A DNA stretch of 64,000 nucleotides from Amoeboaphelidium protococcarum. Taxonomy: Eukaryota; Aphelidiomycota; Aphelidea. The notes under the pieces are model-generated. The model searched no databases. It was not told the DNA's origin and saw only the letters and a program-made list of their open reading frames with translations. Positions 37,546 through 48,863 of this stretch are shown in pieces. The position numbers and the translations under genes were made by a program. Position 1 is the first letter of the stretch. Each line of letters opens with the position of its first letter. The stretch spans positions 3,102,687 through 3,166,686 of the forward strand of contig JALECJ010000257.1 of assembly GCA_023515745.1 (NCBI GenBank), written 5' to 3'.

Positions 37546-38109
37546 TTCTAATTTAGGACAACACGCGCGCGTGTAAGAAAACAAACAGATCGCCATAGGG
37601 GGTCACTTTTGAAAACGCAAAATCGTGTAAAAAAAAGTCCATGGGGAGATGAGATAAAAACAAACCGATTTTTGCATTGCATTTCTCTTGCGCCAAAACC
37701 TTGCCATTCGCGGCTAGAATTTGAGATATCTCATTTTTAAGGTGTGAAAAAGTTTATCAAAGTTTCAACTGTTTTCACGCTGTTTTGCTGTGCGCCTTTT
37801 GAACTTTCCGCCTAATCTGCTGTTGAAACAAGTACAGCATATGAGTTTAACACAATGCCGTAACGCCCTCAAAGAAATGTACCGGTAGTCAACTACCAAG
37901 AGAATTAAACTGCCACTCAAGAGTTTCAACAACATGCCCAATCACAAAGACAGTATTAAAGACGTGCAGCAGACGGACGGAATGGACGGAATGTGCCTCC
38001 ATAACACACAAATGCTTAGGTGTTACCGGGAGATTAAAGGTAACCACATAGAAAGCAAATGATATAATATATATAATATACTTAATAAATTTAGAGATGG
38101 TCCAGCATA

Positions 38110-38729
38110 AACTGTGACCAAGATACGAAAGATCAGTAAGAGGAAAGCTAATGAGTATGCTGGACAACGAGAGTAATACTTCACAGATCTTGATGGAGAG
38201 GACTAGATTCCACTGCACTAGTAGCCTTTTGTTAAAGTGGATTGGTTAATGGCGCAACAGGTGAGGTAAAAGACTTGTTTATAGACAGAACTCGCAGCAG
38301 AATGATAGGCCATTGTGTGTTGTAGTGAAACTTGATAAATACAGCGGTCCTTAATAGTTTGATGCTCTAGAATTGCATGACTGCATTGCAATCACTCCTT
38401 AGCGTTATTCAATGGAAGGCGATTATGGATGTTGGCGTGAACAATTACCGCTTAGATCGAGTTATGCTTTGACTATACACAAATCGCAAGGCTTGACATT
38501 GGAGAAAGTGGTATTGGATTTGGGGGAAAAAGAACACTCACTAGGATTAGCGCTGGTTGGATTGTCACGCACAAAGAAACTGACTGACTTAATAGTGATG
38601 CCGTTTCCATTCTCTCGCCTGACTGAAATCAAGAAATAGAATTCGTTATCTCTACGTATTGATGAAGAAAGAAGATTAGGTCTTATCGCTGAGCGTACAA
38701 TGCAGTTGGCTGCCACCATTGAATTTTGA
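38110..38729 (+). pseudogene. Decayed Pif1/Helitron-type helicase C-terminus
   Basis: The last part (38289-38729) is an open frame of Pif1-family sequence: RPLCVVVKLDKYSGPQQFD, then IAITPQRYS, then SSYALTIHKSQGLTLEKVVL (motif V) and GLALVGLSRTKKLTDLIV (motif VI). Upstream pieces are in other frames: GLVNGATGEVKDLF at 38239 and ANEYAGQREQYF at about 38130, so at least two frameshifts separate them. Walker A and B motifs were not found. Pif1-like helicases of this form occur in Helitron transposons and as host genes; the broken frames and gene-poor setting favour a transposon relic. Confidence 0.7.
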
Positions 38730-38895
38730 TATTGATTTAATAGATTCTCTCTTTATTTACTCAGATGATAATCGAGCGCTAGCGAAGATTACTTTATCCT
38801 CGGGCGAGCTGTTAGGCGCCGCCTACAATATCTTATATTCCATGTTTTCAAAAGGAGAAAAAAGAAGATATGTTCCGCAAGAGTATATGATGGTA

Positions 38896-39194
38896 TCAAT
38901 CAGGATTTATTGATCGCCAAAATAACGACAGTGATTCGAAGAAGCAAATAGTTTATGGTTGGGGAATGATCTTGTACTGTACTACTTCTAACTGAAACAC
39001 ATATTGACTTATATCTGATTTAAGGCCTCGTTATTGTTGTCAACATCTTCATGACCATAAGATCTTTCGCAGCAATGAGTCATAACAGAACAGCTCGGGT
39101 GAGACTCTCTTTGTTTGATCTCGGAATCATCTTGAATTGTTTCAACTTTTGATTTCATATCTGCTGGCAAGATCTTCTTCTTTGTGGAAAGCAT
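38896..39194 (-). CDS. Small unrecognised protein, probably spliced
   Basis: From an ATG at 39194 the frame reads MLSTKKKILPADMKSKVETI and has Cys-rich PSCSVMTHCC. A TTTCAG acceptor near 39010 leads into a frame ending at TGA 38896 (VVQYKIIPQPQTICFFESLS). A 53-nt intron with donor GTTGAC fits phase 0, giving roughly 80 aa; a different donor would give a hydrophobic C-terminus instead. A competing plus-strand frame overlaps. Existence and structure are uncertain. Confidence 0.3.
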
Positions 39195-39255
39195 TGTGAT
39201 TGCAATTATTATTTCGCTATTTTATTACGGCATACTAGGTATATCGACAGAAAAT

Positions 39256-41916
39256 ATGAAGCGAGTATTACTGCTTTGGCTATATCTTGTGTCTGTGGTG
39301 CTCGCCTTCAATTGCACCAGAGACGGTTGTGCGAATGCGGGCCAGTGTCGCTCTGAAGATGGATCTTGTTAGTGTTTGAGTGGTCTTAGTGGTGATGATT
39401 GCTCTGAAATCCTCTGCGGGTCACTATATAACTCTAGCAGACCTACATTGAAATCTTTGGGTGGCAAGTCGTGCAGCTGTGATGCTGGATGGTCAGGACC
39501 GAATTGCCAGGTGTGCGTCAGTGATAAAGCCTGTTAGAATGCTCCTATATAAATGTGCACATCCAACTAGAATGCATGGATGCGCAAGAACTATTTCTGT
39601 AAAACTAATTCTGAGCTAATTAAGCTGGCGATCGGTGTTAGTCCTGATATGTCTGCTGATTGTGATGTTACGGCGTAGACTTGTAATGCTATCATCTGGC
39701 TCAATAACAAGGTTCAGTTTGCATGTAGTATGACACAGTGCTCACAATTGGTTGGTAAGGATTCTGCAACGTGGACTTGTCAGTAATCCAAGTGTGTGTG
39801 CGAGGATAATGCTACATTGTGCAAAGGACCACTGCCGATCAAGAGCACACTGGAGCTGATCAAAGGTCCCACAGTTATAAAGTGTACAGATGACAAAAAG
39901 TGTTCGCTCAAAGATCCTGCCATAGATTAGTTCTTCCCTGAAGGAATACCATCAGATAATTGCAAGTACGGCGAGTGCGGAGTGTATGTCCCCAATAATA
40001 CCGGTCAGCTGAACACTGGCGATTCTGCTGCGCTAGCTGTTGGTTTGTTTGTCGGATGTTTGGTATTGGGCGGACTGGCATTCTGTTTGTACTAGAAGCG
40101 AGTGTTAACCAACAGGCCACTACAGGATTTGAGGCGTATTTCCACTTTTGAATTCTAGAAAATTGGTTACGAGATAGTTTAGAATGGAGCATCAAAGCAA
40201 TTGCTTCATGGCGTGTCAGGTGCATTCAAAGCGGGAGATTTAGTGGCTGTAATGGGCGCATCTGGTGCTGGCAAGAGTACATTGTTGGACATTCTGGCCG
40301 GTATCAAGAAGAGTGGACGTATCTCTGGCCGGATTTTTATCGATGGCGTTGAAATTAATAGCCGCTCCAAATCTATCCTTCCTATATCTGGTTATGTAGA
40401 TCAATAAGATTAGTTTATCAACTCTACTACAGTGCGGGAGGCTGTTGAGTTTGCTGCAATGTGTAGATTGCCTGACAGTATGCCGCGTAAGTAGAAGATG
40501 AAGAAAGTATATGATATCCTGAACCAGTTGGATTTACTGAAAATACAACACACCGTAGTTGGACACGGCGATTTTAGAAGAATATCTGGCGGTGAAGCGC
40601 GTCGATTGAGTATTGCTTTGGAGCTGATTAATTCTCCTTCTATACTATTTTTGGACGAAATTACTAGTGGCCTCGATTCCAAAACTGCATTCTCAGTAAT
40701 CTAGTACGTGTAAAGACTGTGCAAATCATAGGGAATAATTGCAGTGGTAAACATTCATCAGCCTCGTAGTGACTTGTTCAATCTGTTTGATAAAGTTATG
40801 ATTATGAGCCACGGATGCTCCGCCTATTGTGATAAACTTGGCGAGTTGCCATAGTTCTTTGATAACTTGAAGTTTCCTTGTCCTGACGGATACTCTATGG
40901 CAGACCACATTATTGATTACGCTTATGAGTTGCGTAAAGCTTCTGAAGTTTATGATAGCAGAGACAGTGTTGACACTACGAATAGTATTCCAAGATCAGA
41001 GAGTCTGCGTCTTATAATATCTGAAGAATAGGCGGCACCTCTACAGGATTCCGTCAATGATACGCCAGAGATCCGTACTTCATCGCTGACTTAATTCACG
41101 CAGGTATTCCATCGAGCTATCAGCCAAATGATTCGCAATCCTTGGCTATTGGTTTTATAATTTGGTATTGCTATTGTGGGCCAGATAGTCCTCGGTGCGA
41201 TATTCTTCGATGTTGGCTATTCGCTGGCTTCAGCACAGAACAGATTTGGGTCTCTGTTCTTCAACTTGGTCTTTAACGCGTTTGCCTCCATGAGTACTTT
41301 GGCGTCATTTTCTAGTGAGCGCCCAGTGTTCCTCCGTGAGAAGAGCCGTGGATATTATACTGGTGCTGTGTATTTCACGGTAAAGATTCTAACTGATATT
41401 GTGCCATACCGTCTGCTGCCTACTCTTGTATCTGTGCCAATATCATACTTTATGATTGGCTATGTGAACACGGCAGAGGCATTCTCCAGATATCTGTTGA
41501 TTATGTGTTGTTTCAGTGTTCTAATGGGCGCCTTCTGTCTTCTGGTTGGCATCTTGATTTCGCGTCCTGGATCTGCTAACGTGGTGGCCAGTTCATGCAT
41601 CCTGTTCTTTATGTTATTTGGAGGGTTGCTCATTAATATTCGTAACATGCGCAGCTTCATTGGTTGGCTGTAATATTTGTCGTTGATTAGATTCTCCTTC
41701 GAGGCTTTGGCAGTGAATGAAGGTGCATTGATCACCTTCACAGACAATCTCGCAGGGAGTAACGTAGTCCTACCAGGTGTAGTTGTCGTGTCCACATTCT
41801 TTGGCTTGGATGTGACCGCGTATTCCAGGGATGCCATAATATTGATGTGCTAAACGTTGGTGATGATTACTCTTGTTTTGTTAATTGGACACTTTAAGTT
41901 GAAGGAAGTTAAATGA
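39256..41916 (+). CDS. ADP1: ABCG-family transporter with EGF-like ectodomain (Adp1-like)
   Basis: A single exon, 886 aa. Signal peptide at residues 1-17; EGF-like cysteine-rich luminal region with [12 protein letters not shown], then [12 protein letters not shown] and [10 protein letters not shown]; more Cys to about 260; a membrane helix at 270-290. The half-size ABC module follows: Walker [10 protein letters not shown] near residue 333, signature [10 protein letters not shown] near 445, Walker [14 protein letters not shown]. The C-terminal ABC2 membrane domain has six helices (from about 600), with NPWLLVLQFGIA at the start. This is the layout of yeast Adp1 (1049 aa). The substrate is unknown. 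Many luminal and loop Gln are TAG. Confidence 0.95.
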
Positions 41917-42044
41917 TTAGAATAATAATGATGATAATAGATACTAGTGGGGTTTATACTTTGTCGCTTCACGTTCTCATCTTTCTTACTGACTGGCTTT
42001 CTCTTTGTTCTATCTCTTGATCACTTCCGGCGAGTTTTATAATC

Positions 42045-42950
42045 ATGTCGCAAAGTTCATCCCCAGACTTATAGCAGCAATTACACCAAGGCAATGCTCT
42101 GTAATAGGATGCTACTAACAGAGCTCTTGAATCATTACGGACCATTTACTCACTGGCAAGTAAACTCGGATATGATATCGTGGAGTAGGATGATTTCTGG
42201 ACTCTGTTCTGGTTACCAACACTGAAAGTTCTTGCATCCAACTGCCTCAACAGCGTCAAGGAGATTCGGTAGTAGTCCTTTTCATATTTATAGAGAGCTC
42301 TGCTTCTACCAAATATAGAGAAGAGTAACGGGCAGTGGAATGCTGAGCTGATTTTTCACGATGTTCTGATACCGTTCGTTGATCAGGTGTTGCGTCTAGT
42401 GGAGCCACCATCTGCTGATGAAGATTCTGCTAACTCGGTACAACCTGTGACTGTTACATAAATGGATGAGGTTCCCATAAGATTGTGTACACTTCTGTGC
42501 AAGGTGTATCTGCATTACAGTCAGACTATATACGAGAATCTATCTGAAGAATCACAAATTGCGTTGTGGACTTCGATTCTGGATTCTTTATAGAGATTTT
42601 ATTATGCCGTCGGTGATTAAGACTAGAGCAATAATAATCAAGGCACCTAAAACTCCTCCCGTTTGCAATAGTTGCGACCAGAGGCATCGACACTGTTAGA
42701 GGCAATTCCAGAGTCTATCAAAAATATGCTTCTCGTCTTATCCACCTCTCCTGTTTTCGGCTCGGTGATTGAAGCTGTAGATCATGGCCCTCAAGTTGAG
42801 AACGCAATGTGGAAAGCTACTTGGAGTCACCTGGATTAATGGATACCTCAGTTGAAGTATGAACTGTTTCCTAATCATTTCGATAAGCCGAATGACACGT
42901 CAAATGATGACCCCTCCGCAAGTGTCGATACATAGTCTTAACTCCGTTGA
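42045..42950 (+). CDS. Orphan C-terminal domain of a GBF1/Gea-type ARF-GEF
   Basis: A single exon, 301 aa, with its own ATG 128 bp after the ADP1 stop. It matches the HDS3 region of GBF1/Gea1/Gea2: DFWTLFWLPTLKVLASNCLN, then VKEIRQQSFSYLQRALLLP, IFHDVLIPFVDQVLRLV, and RLCTLLCKVYLHYSQTI. No Sec7 catalytic domain, DCB or HUS region is present, and the upstream neighbour is an unrelated transporter, so it cannot be a spliced terminal exon in the same orientation without skipping ADP1. It may act as a separate Golgi-targeting or regulatory module, or be a relic with the main gene elsewhere. Confidence 0.75.
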
Positions 42951-43073
42951 TGGTATTCTTGTGATAATAAAGTATCGCGTTTATCTTTTAGTTGGCCTCT
43001 TAGATCGTTTAATGTTAATAAATATCTCAAGAATATTTAGTAAGAAAACATTCTATTGGAAATCATGACTTCA

Positions 43074-43752
43074 TCACAAAAGACTGTAAATAATAGCCAA
43101 TGCGGTCAACGCGATTCCGCTCATCTTGATTGTATAGGAATCGCTGGTTAATAGGTTGGACTACAAGCCCTCACTGATCAGATAACATCCATCGTTTTCA
43201 GGATAGTATTAACACAGCTCCGTGATTTCAGTACTATTCTTTGTTAAGCCAGCCGTATTTTTGCATCCACTAGCCAACAGATAGCCATTGGTGTTTTACA
43301 AAAATTTCACACAAGAGCTTCTACACACCTGCTAATTCAGAGGCAATGAGGTGGCGCCACTGTTGCATTGAGAAAATCCGGTTGCATTCAGTGCTAGAGC
43401 CAACTTTGACGCAGTCTACGCCACAACAAAGCACGCATACTGAGCACCATTATCAATGCGATTGATATTCACCGCGACTCCACACTACCCATCAATCTTT
43501 TCATTGTTACTCTTGACGTACTAGGTGAGCATATTATCAAAATCAGCTACAGAGTTCATGCCACCCATTGGAATGAAGGGCATACTGAAGTTGACACCAA
43601 ATTTACCACACAGCGACTTGCTTAAGTCAATGCATTGATCAGCATAAGCAGGCAAGATCTACACACTCAGGACGCGGTCAATGAACGATTCAGACTTGAA
43701 ACAATCTTACCAACAGGCACGTGATCAAAATAAACAACGGTATCTTGAACAT
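43074..43752 (-). CDS. Secreted, probably GPI-anchored cysteine-rich protein
   Basis: Two exons, 43752-43711 and 43658-43074, with a 52-nt intron; 208 aa. Splicing gives a classical signal peptide: MFKIPLFILITCLL then ILPAYADQC. The mature part has about ten Cys and potential N-glycosylation sites (NAT, NST, NSG-like). The C-terminus ends in a hydrophobic tail SGIALTALAIIYSLL, typical of a GPI-addition signal. I recognise no domain. It is a candidate surface protein; it lies in a cluster with a glycosyltransferase and two other secreted proteins. Confidence 0.75.
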
Positions 43753-44129
43753 TCTAGATAAAATAGTTAATTTGCAGACTTTGAGATATGATAAATTGAT
43801 TTTCTTTATTAGAAGAGAGTGACATCAATCGATAGATGCTAAAATTATCTTATCATTGACAGTATATTTTCAGTGTCAGATCTTCGTTGTCAAGATCAGG
43901 GTGGCCCAATTTGAAAAAATTGCTATGAACATTAATTTTAAGCATTAGGTAACACAAAATACGCGTTATACTATAACTCTATTGGCATATCAATTATATG
44001 ACTGGCTCATGTAAACGCCGGATCTTATATCTACCGTAAGAGTACCTCTCTGTAGGATGATAGTTGTCAAGTCTTTTCACTAAAAAAAATTCATACATTT
44101 AAAATCTAGAATTTATTTGAAGTCATTAA
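43753..44129. other. Intergenic region
   Basis: A 377-bp AT-rich stretch between two minus-strand genes. No coding frame of interest and no clear element beyond AT-rich promoter-like sequence. Confidence 0.4.
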
Positions 44130-45020
44130 TCAGCCATAAGTCCAATGCTTTTTACGTCTACATTCCTCAGGAGCAGTCGTCAATAAACGACGATCACCCT
44201 CACGTGGTACATCATCAGGGCCATAAACACCGCCAACAATTTCAAGATTAATTCTACGACTTGGGAACGAGATCGAGTGTTTAAAGCGTTCACAGTGGTA
44301 CGCGTCATGTGCAATGTGATCATCTTCAATCTGTGGGTAAACTTGATCCCATAAAAACTACATATCTGCGAGGTAACTGTCTTTAGATGACTGTTTAATT
44401 ACCAATTCAGTCATATTGACTTTAAGTGCGTTCTTAGTACCACCCCACAGGCCGCCATTCATCAGATATCCATGATTAGGGTGATCTCGGATAATATGGA
44501 ATGACTTACTAGAAGCAATCCATTCATCAATCGCCAATTTCTCACGCATAGACAATCTAGAGTCGGCATCCCTGACAATGTATCTATCCACAGTGGTATC
44601 GTCTGCCACAAGAAATCGCCAAAACATTCCAGCCACACCTCCTTTAATGTTATCAACTCTAATAATCTCTGATCCCTCTTCAATCAACGCATTCACAACG
44701 TCATTGGGAACTGAATCATCAATGTAAAATCTGCATTTCCATCCAGGCAGGATGTACTTGACCAATTCAGCATTATGCAAAGCGCCAGTCGTATATCTCG
44801 GGTCGTTACCGTATAAACCGAATGATACAACGTTATTCTGTAGCCTCTTAGCAGGAAGTGTAATATTTCTCTATATGCGCTAGTTCTCCTTACTGCTTAG
44901 TTGAGGAGAGGCGACTCTTCCACCTGAAACAAGATACACAGAGACCATGATGATCAGAGCATAGAGCACACACATCAAGATGACATACAGGGAACTAGAC
45001 TATTAAAAAAATTGAACCAT
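44130..45020 (-). CDS. Type II membrane glycosyltransferase-like protein
   Basis: A single exon, 296 aa. A short cytosolic N-terminus is followed by a membrane helix at about residues 11-32 (SLYVILMCVLYALIIMVSVY), then a luminal domain. Glycosyltransferase features are VVSFGLYGNDPRYTTGALHN, FYIDDSVPNDVV, and RYIVRDADSRLSMREK, where RDADSR resembles a DxD metal-binding site, then HIIRDHPNHGYLMNGGLWGG. Very similar sequence patterns are known from uncharacterised bacterial, viral and fungal proteins. Sugar donor and acceptor are unknown. The frame stays open upstream to about 45266, but the ATG at 45020 gives a sound type II topology. Confidence 0.8.
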
Positions 45021-45547
45021 TTTTTATTGAGCGATTTAAAGTCGAAGTTTAACAGGTTTTAGTTAGACTAGTGTCTCATCATGGGGCAGCACTTTTTCCA
45101 ATTGGTCTGTAACTAAGCAAACTTTGCCTGTTCGGCCATAGAACTCCTTGGCAACGCTGATTACTCTCATAAATTTGCTCAAGACTGCCACAAGTGATGC
45201 TGTGGTGATATACTTTGACCTCCACATGTTATATGACAGTATTACGTGTGAACAGACTCCCCGTGTCACTCAATATACTCTCGTGAATGAAACACGTTTA
45301 CGCGCTGACCGAGTAATTTCTGTATGTCTATCATATCAGTGCAGTGCGCGATCAATTTAGTTTACAGAAGTTTTGAACATGGATATTTGAAAGCAGACCC
45401 CATTATAAAATTCAAGTCCAATATCATCACTTACTTCTGCAACGCTATGTATATATCGATGTAGAAAGTTGACCATCATTTCATTTGTTTCAAGTGGCTG
45501 AGGCTTTCCTTTCGGCTTATCCGCGTAAATTGAGTTGAGTCATAATA
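45021..45547. other. Unresolved region, possibly a small gene on either strand
   Basis: Both strands are open here. On the minus strand a perfect GTAAGTGATG donor follows an ATG at 45478 (MMVNFLHRYIHS) and later frames read YITTASLVAVLSKFMRVIS; they run without TGA into the glycosyltransferase frame. On the plus strand a frame from about 45031 to 45390 has no usable ATG. Neither could be resolved into a gene. Confidence 0.3.
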
Positions 45548-46246
45548 ATGTTCAAGTAGTTTTTGATCACATCTACTGGTTATATCTTATTGCTTGTTGC
45601 CAGTCATGTCAGCTGTCTGCCTCAGGATCAACATGCACTGTAGTTGATGAATAGCCCAATGGTGCCCAAGTTTTATTCCGTTGTTGAGGAACCGGATTTT
45701 GACGAATACGCCGATGGGCAGGTGTGGTTTGATTAAAGTAAGAGATCGTTCCTACTCTCAATTAACATAAAGACTGCGTTTATAAAATTGAAATTCTATA
45801 CGGATGACAAGGGGTGCATAGCCATGGCCTCTCTGGGACCGTTGACTGAATGCGTGTACTTGCCGAATTGTAATTACGATGGCTCCGACTTTTTCGCTGG
45901 TGCCCATCATGTAGGATCAACTGAAGTTGACGGCATCTCCGTGGATCAGTATGACAACGTCAATTTTATGGGAATACTCACCGGCACAATGTACGTCTCA
46001 AACAAAGATTAGAGTAATGGAATAAAGCTGGGAGATTTTGTTCAATTGGATATTGGTTATGCTCAAGTGAACTTTTCCAAGTTTCAGCGTCGTTTCCGCG
46101 ATGGTAGACTGAGAGCTCCTGTTAATCCGAAGAAGTGCGTCGTGCTTGATGACGTTCAGTCTGCGATGAATTCCTCCAGTGTATTAAGACGTGTCCTATA
46201 AGTTGCTTAAAATGAAAGTCGTTCTAACGACAAAGTTGAAGTTTGA
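45548..46246 (+). CDS. Secreted protein, copy A of a paralogous pair
   Basis: A single exon, 232 aa. A signal peptide of about 24 aa (LITSTGYILLLVASHVSC) is followed by a mature domain with few Cys. It shares with the gene at 46650 the block VDGISVDQYDNVNF, followed about ten residues later by MYVSNKDQSNGIK, and a downstream Cys before a DDV/DDF motif. The general pattern (a paired beta-sandwich with a Val/Asp/Tyr ligand loop) recalls ependymin-like folds, but this is only a guess. No membrane anchor is seen. Confidence 0.75.
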
Positions 46247-46649
46247 ATTGAGAGATGAACACTGGTAATTGATATGATGCAGAATTGGGCTTTAGTTTTC
46301 TCACCAGTTAGGGAACCGAAGCCTTGTGATTATGCGCAGACTTCGAGGGCAAGGTCGATTTCGATTATAACAGTGTAAGCTTTTGCAATGTTCCTAGTTC
46401 TATATCCTTATTATATATATCACATTTAAATAATTAATCGAATTTGCATAAAATTTAGCCTTTTTGTTGCAGCATTCACGTCTATCTTGTTAGACTATTC
46501 TCAATTTAAGGGGCCATTGATGGGCATACCTTGTGCGACTAATCAAAGCCACATTGATTATCAAATCGAACGCGTCTTGCCCCAAATTTCGCGTTTCTCT
46601 AAACATCACTTCCTTTCCATTACTACCAAGCTTATTTATTACTGAAAAT
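46247..46649. other. Intergenic region between secreted paralogs
   Basis: A 403-bp stretch with AT-rich sequence (46390-46460) and no recognisable gene; it presumably holds the promoter of the second paralog. Confidence 0.4.
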
Positions 46650-47354
46650 ATGCTTAAACATTTAATCCCTCTGTGCATTATTGGACTGGCTTTAGGTCTA
46701 CCTCAGTAACATGAAATTGTTTTGAGCGAGAATGCGGTGTCGCCAATGGTCAATAGATTCTCAACGCGTATTGAGATTCCGGATAATTCTAATTTCTTTG
46801 ACAATGTTAACTTGTTGATGGATAGAGACCAAAATTAACTTCTGCTTGAAATTGGGGCTCGTCAGTATGGGTTGAACATCTTTTTGTACTCTGACTAAGA
46901 GCTAGTCATGGCTGGATTAGATATCTTTGGAGTTAAAGAGTGCGTCCGCCTAGATGGTTTGTATTACACGATTCCTGACCTTTTTGCGAATGCTGTGTCA
47001 GAAGGCTCTTCTGTCGTTGACGGCGTGTCAGTGGACAAATACTCTAATGTTAACTTTTTTGATCTTTCGCTTGGTAGAATGTTCGTTTCTAATAAGGACT
47101 AAAGTGGCGGTATTCGCAAAGGTGATTATATCAAGTTTCAAGAGTATGACGTAGACGTATTGTACTTTAAGGAGTTTGACAGAAACTTTCCGAGCAAGGA
47201 CTTGGATACACCTATGGATCCCCGCAGCTGCTATTCTCTGGATGACTTTTTTGCCATTTCCGCGCGTGTTCAAGATGCAACTAGAGCCGCTGCAATGAAT
47301 CAACTTATGGACCTGATCACTTTTGTTAAGCCTCATTTGAGCGAGAAGGCATGA
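46650..47354 (+). CDS. Secreted protein, copy B of a paralogous pair
   Basis: A single exon, 234 aa. A signal peptide (MLKHLIPLCIIGLALG, cleavage near LPQ) precedes the mature domain. The paralogous blocks are VDGVSVDKYSNVNFFDLS and MFVSNKDQSGGIRKGDYI; then CYSLDDFF aligns with CVVLDDV in copy A. Overall identity outside these blocks is low, so the duplication is old or the proteins evolve fast. Same orientation and 403 bp from copy A. Confidence 0.75.
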
Positions 47355-47582
47355 GCTTATGGTTTTGGCTTTTGAATAAGTGAACGAAGCAGTGAAATTT
47401 CGTGATATTAATATAAATAATTGTAATGAACTACTTCAATAAGGATCTTACGTCATTTCTCTCATTTTGATCCGTCTTTGATTCAGTATAGTGGAATTTA
47501 AATTTATCTCGGTGCTTTGTTTACCTTACATTTTGAACCCCGCTTCCATATAATTATGATCAAATCAGTTTCATAACACCTT

Positions 47583-48863
47583 ATGGCAGTAAGATCCCCC
47601 AACGGTTAGAATGACTCTTATAACCAGCTGTAAGATGGGGCCGCGGAAGATGGACGTCCCGCGTCTCATGGTGAGAGTGGCAATATCACGGTACAATCCT
47701 CCTTAAAATTTCTGCTTTTAGGCAGTAAACTAAACTTGTTAGTCCTAGTGCTACCCTTTGGTTTAGCTGCTGAGTATGCCCATTGGAGTCCGTTGGCAAC
47801 ATTCATATTGAATTTTGTGGCAATCATTCCGCTGTCAAAGATGCTTGGGGTGGCGACAGAAGAGCTTGCTTTGAGGACTTCTGCTGCAGTTGGTGCTCTT
47901 TTAAATGCTACATTTGGTAATGCAATTGAACTGATTATATCTATAATTGCCCTGTCTAATAATCTGATACGCGTTGTGCAGGCGTCGCTGTTAGGTAGCA
48001 TTCTGTCGAATATTCTTCTAGTTTTGGGGTGTTGCTTCTTCTTTGGCGGACTCAAGTACAAGGTGTAATCATTCAGCAATGTCGGTGCTCAGACTTCTGC
48101 TGCCCTATTGTCACTGACAGTTCTATCTATACTGTTACCTGCAGCATTTGACCTATCTCTAAATGAAGATGCGACTAATAAGTAGAAAGGTGTATTGGCA
48201 CTGTCTCGCGGCAGTTCAATATTGCTGATAATCGTCTACATTGCCTATGTAGTCTTTCAGTTGAGGACGCATAGCCATGTCTACTCTGAAGTTGGTACCA
48301 GTGCTAATGAGGCTGGCATTGCCTCTCCTTCTGGTCAGGCCTCCCCGGAGCCAGCTAGCGACCTTAACAATCATAGTGACGAAGAAGAGGCTGAAGTTCC
48401 TTACACTTTATTTTGGGTCGCGTTGGCTGTACTTGTTTCTATCACTGTGTTTGTTTCTCTAGCTGCGGATGCTCTGGTTAGCTCCATTGAACCGATCACA
48501 AAAGATTTCGGAATATCCGAGACGTTTGTCTCTCTCATTCTTATTCCTATTGTGGGAAATGCTGCGGAACATGTCGGTGCCATCACTTTCGCTATGAAGA
48601 ACAAGATGGAGATTGCTGTAGGAATAGCGGTGGGGTCATCACTTCAGATTGCACTGTTCGTTACTCCATTAACTGTGATTGTGGGCTGGATATTGAACAA
48701 GGCCATGACGTTGGACTTTCACGCGTTTGAGTCTTTCTCTCTGTTCGGATCTGTGCTTATGGTCAACTATGTGATTGCAGATGGTCAATCACACTACTTG
48801 GAAGGGCTTATGCTCCTGTGTTCCTACGTAATTATAGGCATCGCCTTTTGGTTTTATCCATGA
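47583..48863 (+). CDS. VCX1: Vacuolar Ca2+/H+ exchanger (CAX family)
   Basis: A single exon, 426 aa (yeast Vcx1 is 411). Ten to eleven membrane helices. The two CAX repeats are visible: LLNATFGNAIELIISIIAL around residue 110 and PIVGNAAEHVGAITFA around residue 325, containing the paired GNAxE motifs of the cation-binding centre. Between the halves is an acidic, Ser/Pro-rich loop (residues 240-275; SDEEEAEV), as in fungal exchangers. The first ATG (47583, MAVRSPNG) gives a 50-aa cytosolic leader. It loads Ca2+ into vacuoles using the proton gradient. Confidence 0.95.

Noticed and set aside
37500-37575. tRNA-like hairpin
   Set aside because: There is no T-arm consensus and no acceptor stem pairing.
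45148-45360. Plus-strand frame reading VIYFDLHMLYDSITC
   Set aside because: There is no ATG in a suitable position and no splice partner; long frames are expected by chance with one stop codon.
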